The notes under the pieces were generated by a model. It was not told the origin of the DNA. It saw only the letters and a list, made by a program, of their open reading frames with translations, and made no database searches. Source: Acidobacteriota bacterium (GTDB lineage Bacteria > Acidobacteriota > Terriglobia > UBA7540). From it: a stretch of DNA of 10,952 nucleotides. Shown here in pieces: positions 6,990 through 10,952 of the stretch. A program made the translations under genes and the position numbers. The stretch spans positions 1-10,952 of the forward strand of contig QHZK01000173.1 in the NCBI GenBank assembly GCA_003224635.1, written 5' to 3'. Positions within the stretch are counted from its first letter, which is position 1. Every line of letters begins with the position of its first letter.

Positions 6990-7829
6990 ATGAAAAAATC
7001 GATCGGCGACAACATGATTCCCAAGGGCTGGACCTTCGAGCGGGGACTCGAGTTGGTCAAGAAGGCCGGCTTTGACGGCATCGAGCTCTGGCTGGGCGAC
7101 GTGCCGTGGTTCCAGATGTCGACCACGGACGCCGAGGTGCAGGAACTGCGCCGCAAGGTCGAAAGCGCCGGGCTCGTGGTCTCCAACGTGTCGACCGGCC
7201 TGCACTGGCAATCTCCCATTTCGGCGCGCGACCCCAAGGTGCGCGAGCAGGGGATTCGCATTGTCGAGCGGCAGATCGAGACGGCCCAGCTTCTCGGTAC
7301 GGACGCGATTCTTCTGGTGGCGGGCCTCGTCACCGAGGAAGTCCCTTACAACGAAGTTTACCTGCGCTGTGTGGACGGCCTCAAACAGCTTGCTCCCAAG
7401 GCCGAAAGGGCGCACGTCAAGATCGGTTGCGAGAACTGCAACTCCGAGCAGCGCTTTCTGCTCAGCCCGCGGGAGTTCGGGGTCTTTCTCGATGACGTGG
7501 GCAGCCCGCACGTGGGGCTTCACCTTGACGTCGGCAACATCCACGACACCGGATACGCCGAGCAATGGATTGAGACGCACGGCCCGCGCATCACGCGCAT
7601 CCACTTGAAGGACGTTAATAGGCACCGGGGCCGCTGCGGAGAGCAGAGCGTCTACACGAGCTTGTTTCTCGGCGACAACAACTGGCCGGCGATTCGCGCG
7701 GCGCTCACCAAAGTTGGCTACGACGGCTGGCTGGTGGCGGAAATGGAGCTGCGCTATCGCTACGCGCTCGACCAGCAGTTCTACGATACATCGGTGGCGA
7801 TGGACCGGCTGATTTCTGGAAGGCTGTGA
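6990..7829 (+). CDS. Sugar-phosphate isomerase/epimerase-type TIM-barrel protein
   Basis: Xylose-isomerase-like TIM barrel (AP_endonuc_2 family), the fold used by hydroxypyruvate isomerases and pentulose-phosphate 3-epimerases. From the ATG at 6990 it has 279 residues, normal for the family. It opens with KKSIGDNMIPKGW and the first helix repeat KKAGFDGIELW. The expected metal ligands are E148 (CENCN), D180 (LDVGN), H205 (IHLKD) and E251 (VAEME), matching the E-D-H-E set of UlaE-type epimerases. No signal peptide is seen, so it is probably cytoplasmic. The frame is open upstream with alternative starts at 6945 (ATG) and 6912 (TTG); 6990 is chosen because the barrel begins there and a G-rich stretch (6980-6986) precedes it. 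The exact sugar substrate cannot be read from sequence, and the neighbours do not suggest a pathway. It is separated from the convergent TPR gene by 220 bp of repeats and a small ORF. Confidence 0.88.
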   Translation: MKKSIGDNMIPKGWTFERGLELVKKAGFDGIELWLGDVPWFQMSTTDAEVQELRRKVESAGLVVSNVSTGLHWQSPISARDPKVREQGIRIVERQIETAQLLGTDAILLVAGLVTEEVPYNEVYLRCVDGLKQLAPKAERAHVKIGCENCNSEQRFLLSPREFGVFLDDVGSPHVGLHLDVGNIHDTGYAEQWIETHGPRITRIHLKDVNRHRGRCGEQSVYTSLFLGDNNWPAIRAALTKVGYDGWLVAEMELRYRYALDQQFYDTSVAMDRLISGRL

Positions 7830-7830
7830 A

Positions 7831-7872
7831 GAGCGGGGGTTGGGGGATCGGGGATCAGGATTCAAGAAAGGC
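7831..7872 (+). repeat. G-rich heptamer array directly after the isomerase stop
   Basis: Six consecutive 7-bp units begin one base after the stop codon: gagcggg at 7831, ggttggg at 7838, then ggatcgg, ggatcag, gattcaa and gaaaggc. The units drift from a GATTCRG-like consensus but keep the 7-base phase. The array reads in the same direction as the gene that ends there. Related units on the opposite strand lie at 8033-8006, at the far end of the same gap. Confidence 0.55.
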
Positions 7873-7878
7873 GACTCG

Positions 7879-8007
7879 ATGCTGGTTTCTCGACGAGCAT
7901 TCTTGGGCGCGCGTCCCACTGGAGATCGGGTGGGAACTCCATTGCGTGCCGGCCTAGCCCTCCAAGCCAAGGTCAATTCGCTTTGTCATCGACCGTGGCT
8001 AGTCTGA
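7879..8007 (+). CDS. Possible small ORF with Tat-like N-terminus, perhaps a gene remnant
   Basis: A 42-codon ORF starts with ATG at 7879 after a weak Shine-Dalgarno (aaagg, 7867-7871) and ends with TGA at 8005-8007. It begins MLVSRRAFLGARPTG. SRRAFLG resembles a twin-arginine export motif, but no hydrophobic stretch long enough for a signal peptide follows. It sits between two inverted heptamer arrays, and its stop overlaps the second one. It could be a decayed 5' end of a Tat substrate carried into the gap, or a chance ORF in GC-rich DNA. I recognise no homologous family. Confidence 0.2.
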   Translation: MLVSRRAFLGARPTGDRVGTPLRAGLALQAKVNSLCHRPWLV

Positions 8008-8033
8008 ATCCTAAATCCTGAATCCTGAATCCT
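8006..8033 (-). repeat. Heptamer array downstream of the TPR gene
   Basis: Four nearly perfect 7-bp units. On the minus strand the consensus is GATTCAG, with one GATTTAG variant. It starts about 16 bases after the TPR gene stop and reads in that gene's direction. It is the most regular array in the window and forms the inverted partner of the array at 7831-7872. Confidence 0.75.
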
Positions 8034-8049
8034 CCCGCATTATATCGGT

Positions 8050-8871
8050 CTACTTCACCAGCTGGACGTGGCCGAAGCGCGCAAAGTCGTAGCCGGGGTC
8101 GAGCTCGAGCACGCGCAGCCAGGCCCGCACCGCATCGCTGGTCTCTCCGAGTTCGACGAAACTGAACCCCAGGGCGTGGTGCACGAAGGCGTCCTGGGCG
8201 CGGTAGCCCAAAGCCTCGTCGTAGGCGGCGCGAACGCCCGCCCAATTCTTGAAGCGCACGCACTGGAAGCCCCGCTCGCAGGCTGCCGCCCACTTTTCGA
8301 GCTCCGGAGTCGCCTTCACCGGGATGGCGAGCTCGCTCTCCAAGGCGACGAGCTTGCGGGCGCACTCGAGCAGGTTGTCGCGAGCGGGCGAGCCGTCGAA
8401 GATGGCAGCGGACTGCGCCAGCGCTCGCAACGCCCGATTCAGGTCGTGGGCCGTCGGCTCGGCTGAGTAGAGCAGCTTCAGTCCGGCGCGGTAGTGCTCG
8501 CGGCTTTCGAGCAGAGACTCCGTCTTGATCAGAAATTCTTCGGCCTTCGAGTGTTGAGGCTCGGCCTCGAGCGCCCGCCTGTAACACGCCGCCGCCTTCT
8601 CGAGCTGGCCCATCGTGCCGTAGGCATTGCCGAGCAGGTAGTGCGCGGTCGCGTCGCCGGGATCGGTCTTGACGGCCCGCATCAGGGCTTCCAAGGCGAG
8701 GTCCGGCTGCGAGGTCTCAAGATAACAGAGTCCCAACCGGCACCACGCTTCGGCATTCTCAGAGTCTCCCCCCAGGATGTCGCTCAGGATTTCGATAGCG
8801 GCGGGGAAGTCGGCGCGGTTCAGAGCGTCCACGGCGCGCGCGAATTTTTCTTTCAGGTCCTGATTGACCAC
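8050..8871 (-). CDS. Tetratricopeptide-repeat (TPR) protein
   Basis: Predicted cytoplasmic scaffold protein of 273 residues built from helical repeats, with no signal peptide or membrane segment. TPR units are visible at about 7-38 (ALNRADFPAAIEILSDIL), 39-72 (AWCRLGLCYLETSQPDLALE), 73-106 (AHYLLGNAYGTMGQLEKAAA) and, after a less regular helical stretch (115-215), at 227-262 (VHHALGFSFVELGETSDAVR). The GTG at 8871 is chosen as start because a Shine-Dalgarno, ggaagag (8883-8877), lies five bases upstream and the first repeat begins right after it. The frame stays open up to 9195, but that stretch is unlike a TPR and overlaps the upstream reductase gene. It follows the aldo/keto reductase gene in the same direction after 134 bp, so co-transcription is possible. 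Its partner is unknown. Confidence 0.85.
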   Translation of the reverse strand: MVNQDLKEKFARAVDALNRADFPAAIEILSDILGGDSENAEAWCRLGLCYLETSQPDLALEALMRAVKTDPGDATAHYLLGNAYGTMGQLEKAAACYRRALEAEPQHSKAEEFLIKTESLLESREHYRAGLKLLYSAEPTAHDLNRALRALAQSAAIFDGSPARDNLLECARKLVALESELAIPVKATPELEKWAAACERGFQCVRFKNWAGVRAAYDEALGYRAQDAFVHHALGFSFVELGETSDAVRAWLRVLELDPGYDFARFGHVQLVK

Positions 8872-8892
8872 ACCGTCTCTTCCAGAGCTCGA

Positions 8893-8914
8893 GATTCGGG
8901 ACTCGGGGTTGGGG
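8893..8914 (+). repeat. Heptamer array, left arm, in the reductase-TPR gap
   Basis: Three units in 7-base phase: gattcgg at 8893-8899, gactcgg at 8900-8906, ggttggg at 8907-8913. The unit matches the GATTCRG type at 7831-7872 and 8006-8033. It lies upstream of the TPR gene's Shine-Dalgarno and has an inverted partner at 8959-9000. Confidence 0.5.
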
Positions 8915-8958
8915 AAAAATTGGCGCGAACTGCAAGGTCGATCTTGGCGTCGAGGCTC

Positions 8959-9000
8959 TTCGAATCCCGGGCGCCCGACCCCGAACTTGGATCCCCGCTC
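8959..9000 (-). repeat. Heptamer array, right arm, just after the reductase stop
   Basis: On the minus strand, five bases after the reductase stop, units run gagcggg (9000-8994), gatccaa (8993-8987), gttcggg (8986-8980), gtcgggc (8979-8973), then two more degenerate units. The first unit is identical to the first unit after the isomerase stop at 7831. With the left arm it forms an imperfect inverted repeat around a 44-base unrelated centre. Confidence 0.45.
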
Positions 9001-9005
9001 TGCCG

Positions 9006-10136
9006 TCACGCCGTATTCGCCCGCGCGAGCAGGGCGCGAAAACCGCTGACGTCGAGCGGTGCGACGCCGGCCGTCGAGAGATTTTCCTCCACGTGTTCCG
9101 GCCGGCTCATGCCGACCAGCGCGCAGGTGATGCCGGGCGTTGAGCGCACGAATTGGAGGGCCCGTTGCGCGTCCGTCTCGAAGCCCGGGAACCATTGGGC
9201 AAGCTCGGCGGGCATGCCCCGCGAAAGCTGGCCCTGCAGCAGGCTCGCGCTCGCGAACACCATCAGCCGGTGGGCCTGGGCCGCGCGCAGCAAGGGAACT
9301 CGCTTGTCGTGCAGGGACTGCGTGCTCGCGGTCAAGGCCTCCCTCATCGCCAGATTAAAGGGAAGCTGGACGGCCCGGAAGTGGTGGTCCTTGCCCCCTA
9401 CCTCTTCCGCGATGCGCAGGACTTCCGAGAGCGAAATGGCCTCGCCCGCATCCGGCCCCACGCGGTAGGCGTTCCAAGTGGCCGTGCCGTACAGGCGGAT
9501 TTTACCGTCGGCCACGGCCTTCTCGAGCTGGGCAAGGGCCGCTTTCAGTCGCCGGTAGAAGTCCTGGCGCGACACCTGGCTGAGTTGTGTTTCGGGATTG
9601 TGAACGTAATAGAGGTCGATGGTTTCGACGCCCAGATTCCTGCGGCTCACGTCGATTTGATTCTCCAGGTACGCCGGCGACATGACGTGGCAGCCCGCCG
9701 CAACTTCATCCGGCCTCACGATGCCCGGCTCCACAAAGTTTTTCTGGAAGTACTCCGAGGGGTCGTCGGGTTCCTGGCCGTCAAAGGTCAGAAAGCCGCC
9801 TTTGGTGGCCAGGAAGACCTCGTCGCGCTGGACGCTGCCGGCGCAGACCGCGGCCGCGAGCGCCTCCCCGATGGCGCGTTCGCTGCGTTGGTGCCGGTAG
9901 TTGACTGCAGAGTCGAGAACGTTGGTCCCGAGTTCGATCGCGCGCGTGATGGCCTCTCGATAGCGCGCGTCTTGGACTGCCGTGGGGTCGCCCAGGTACG
10001 TCCCGAGACCGATTGACGAGAGCCACAGGCCGTGCGCCTCGCGAAAATGCCGGGGAAATCGGGCGAAACGGTCGCGAAATCGAGCCGTGCCGTCGGGCGT
10101 GGCGCAGCCTGGGATAAGCGTTCGACCAGAGCTCAT
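9006..10136 (-). CDS. Aldo/keto reductase
   Basis: NAD(P)H-dependent oxidoreductase with a TIM-barrel fold, 376 residues. The catalytic tetrad of the superfamily is visible: D75 and Y80 (NVLDSAVNY), K112 (LATKGG) and H179 (YYVHNPE). The N-terminal 35 residues (TPDGTARFRDRF, then HFREAHGLWLSSIGLGTYLG) precede the first barrel strand; I associate this opening with one AKR subgroup and take it as genuine. The region at about 330-350 (RSTPGITCALVGMSRPEHV) corresponds to the usual cofactor-binding end of the family. The start ATG at 10136 has no convincing Shine-Dalgarno. The gene lies 78 bp after the universal stress gene, in the same direction. The physiological substrate cannot be inferred from sequence or neighbours. 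Confidence 0.92.
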   Translation of the reverse strand: MSSGRTLIPGCATPDGTARFRDRFARFPRHFREAHGLWLSSIGLGTYLGDPTAVQDARYREAITRAIELGTNVLDSAVNYRHQRSERAIGEALAAAVCAGSVQRDEVFLATKGGFLTFDGQEPDDPSEYFQKNFVEPGIVRPDEVAAGCHVMSPAYLENQIDVSRRNLGVETIDLYYVHNPETQLSQVSRQDFYRRLKAALAQLEKAVADGKIRLYGTATWNAYRVGPDAGEAISLSEVLRIAEEVGGKDHHFRAVQLPFNLAMREALTASTQSLHDKRVPLLRAAQAHRLMVFASASLLQGQLSRGMPAELAQWFPGFETDAQRALQFVRSTPGITCALVGMSRPEHVEENLSTAGVAPLDVSGFRALLARANTA

Positions 10137-10158
10137 AGGAATTCGGTCAGCGAAGCCT

Positions 10159-10200
10159 TAAGTATGAAGGATGGGCTACGAACTGTGAAGCACAAAATTC
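10159..10200 (+). repeat. Degenerate heptamer array between the stress-protein and reductase genes
   Basis: Six degenerate 7-base units from 10159 to 10200, including gaaggat (10166-10172), gaactgt (10180-10186) and gaagcac (10187-10193). The unit resembles the GAACGAT type at 5937-6025; gaaggat occurs in both. This is the weakest of the arrays, and the only one reading against the gene whose 3' end lies nearby. Confidence 0.35.
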
Positions 10201-10214
10201 GGAGCGCGCTTCAA

Positions 10215-10646
10215 TCACGACGCCTGGCCGGCCCTGACCAGGAAGATGGGAATCTCGGACTCGTGGCGCACCTTCTCGATGGTCTCGCCATAGAGCAGGT
10301 CGCGCAGCAGGCGGTGGCCGTGAGTGGTCATGGCGATCAAGTCGCAGTTCTTGGCGCGGGCGGCCTTCAGGATCTCCTCGGAGGGCTTACCCAAAGCGTG
10401 AAGCGCCTCCACCTCGAACCCCTCCCGCTCGATCTCCGCGCGCACTCTCTCCAGGTACTCGCGGTCCTCTTGCATTTCTCTCGAGTCCGACAGGTTGAGA
10501 TCGCTTTGCCACTGCGCCGCCCAGCCCGTGGAGACGTGGATCAGGAGGACGCCCGCCCGCGTAAGGCGCGCCAGCTCCTTCACGCGCGGCAGCAGAGCGG
10601 CGTCCGCGTTGCTGTGGTCGAGAGCGACGAGGATCTTCTTGAACAT
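10215..10646 (-). CDS. Universal stress protein (UspA family)
   Basis: Small cytoplasmic alpha/beta protein of the UspA family, 143 residues, a normal single-domain length. It opens with FKKILVALDHS (strand 1 and D10), has GKPSEEIL at 86-93 and the signature region MTTHGHRLLRDLLYGETIEKV at 106-126. The usual ATP loop is G-x2-G-x9-G-(S/T). Here G110 and G120 are kept, but the second Gly is L113 and the final Ser/Thr is E121, so ATP binding is doubtful. The start is the ATG at 10646. A longer frame from 10691 adds 15 residues (beginning MPRFFAALRMT) that are merely translated from the palindromic element upstream. Its position after the Nramp-type gene suggests shared transcription in a metal or stress context. 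Confidence 0.9.
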   Translation of the reverse strand: MFKKILVALDHSNADAALLPRVKELARLTRAGVLLIHVSTGWAAQWQSDLNLSDSREMQEDREYLERVRAEIEREGFEVEALHALGKPSEEILKAARAKNCDLIAMTTHGHRLLRDLLYGETIEKVRHESEIPIFLVRAGQAS

Positions 10647-10658
10647 GGCGTGGGCCCA

Positions 10659-10764
10659 TGTCATTCTGAGCGCAGCGAAGAATCTCGGCATTTGCGGAAT
10701 TAAGCAAATGCAGAGATTCTTCCTTCACTTCGTTCAGGACCGCCTTCGGCTCCTCAGAATGACA
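10659..10764. repeat. 106-bp palindromic interspersed element
   Basis: The ends are perfect 12-bp inverted repeats (tgtcattctgag at 10659 and its complement ending at 10764). The inner arms also pair: aagaatctc (10678-10686) with gagattctt (10713-10721), and gcatttgc (10688-10695) with gcaaatgc (10704-10711), around an 8-base loop. The right arm is about 24 bases longer and appears to hold a second diverged copy of the subterminal sequence. I know this type of element as a repeat seen in many environmental genomes, often mistranslated as FFAALRMT. It has no coding capacity and lies between two co-directional genes, 12 bases upstream of the stress-protein ATG. Confidence 0.85.
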
Positions 10765-10777
10765 GGTTCGCGGGCTT

Positions 10778-10952
10778 CTACATCCAACTCTGTAAGGTCA
10801 GTACCACGAGATAAGCGTTCAGGCCCAGGATGATCCCCGCCGTCGTCCAGGCGAGAGCCTTCAACCAGCGCGGGCTGGCGAATTCTCCCATCTTCGCCGG
10901 GTCGCTCGTGAACTTCACCAAAGGAAACACCGCGAACGAAAGCTGCAAGCTC
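10778..10952 (-). CDS. Nramp-type divalent metal transporter, C-terminal end (5'-partial)
   Basis: The last 58 codons of a membrane transporter enter from the right edge and end with TAG at 10780-10778. The sequence KFTSDPAKMGEFASPRWLK followed by a final hydrophobic helix (LAWTTAGIILGLNAYLVVLT) is characteristic of the C-terminus of the Nramp/MntH family, proton-coupled importers of Mn2+ and Fe2+. The metal-binding helices 1 and 6 are outside the window, so selectivity is unknown. Downstream on the same strand lie the palindromic element and the universal stress gene. Confidence 0.85.
   Translation of the reverse strand, partial: SLQLSFAVFPLVKFTSDPAKMGEFASPRWLKALAWTTAGIILGLNAYLVVLTLQSWM

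Noticed and set aside
4721..7976. Long minus-strand open frames opposite the CNNM gene (4721-5626) and the isomerase gene (6933-7976).
   Set aside because: Low-complexity His/Arg/Gln-rich translations, antisense to genes with clear domains.
7831..9000. CRISPR array.
   Set aside because: The units are 7 bp, contiguous and degenerate, with no spacers of 25-40 bp between them.
8872..9195. N-terminal extension of the TPR protein by 108 residues.
   Set aside because: It would overlap the reductase gene and run through the heptamer arrays. The GTG at 8871 has a good Shine-Dalgarno and starts at the first repeat.
8494..10016. Long plus-strand open frames opposite the TPR and reductase genes (up to 324 codons).
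   Set aside because: They are antisense shadows of GC-rich coding DNA. Their translations show no family motifs, whereas the minus strand gives clear TPR repeats and an AKR catalytic tetrad.
10647..10691. Longer start for the universal stress protein.
   Set aside because: The extra 15 residues are partly translated from the palindromic element; the family begins at the MFKKILVALD motif.

Overview
The window is about 11 kb of GC-rich bacterial DNA with tightly packed genes on both strands. It looks like a chromosomal piece from a soil or sediment bacterium. Acidobacteriota (Terriglobia-like) is my best guess, because the protein styles, the 106-bp palindromic element and the heptamer arrays fit that group. 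This is an impression, not a demonstrated placement. I see no tRNA, rRNA, CRISPR array, phage gene or transposase.

Layout. Bases 1-5932 on the plus strand hold a metal-efflux operon: the 3' part of a CusB-type periplasmic adaptor with a Met-rich YtkA-like C-terminal domain, a complete CusA-type copper/silver RND pump, and a CNNM/CorC-type membrane protein with a CBS pair. A SAM hydroxide adenosyltransferase (DUF62 family) follows on the minus strand (5999-6814), convergent with the CNNM gene. A sugar-phosphate isomerase/epimerase-type TIM barrel (6990-7829) is divergent from it. The rest is a minus-strand run, in transcription order: the C-terminus of an Nramp-type metal transporter (10952-10778), a universal stress protein, an aldo/keto reductase and a TPR protein (ending at 8050).

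Common theme. Three transporter genes handle metals (Cu/Ag export by CusBA, a CNNM/CorC-type protein, Nramp-type Mn/Fe uptake), so the segment leans towards metal homeostasis and stress. The enzymes between them have no obvious pathway link.

Most unusual signals. (1) Short tandem arrays with an exact 7-bp period lie in four of the five main gaps that contain gene 3' ends. They mostly start at or just after stop codons and often form inverted pairs. The divergent 5'-5' gap lacks them. (2) The CusA protein keeps the central three-Met site and two of the four Met pairs of E. coli CusA, but has lost both members of each of the other two pairs. (3) The SAM hydroxide adenosyltransferase encodes its N-terminal TLTTDFG motif in frame but has no ordinary start codon upstream of it. 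(4) A 106-bp palindromic element sits between the Nramp and usp genes and creates a false N-terminal extension of the stress protein.
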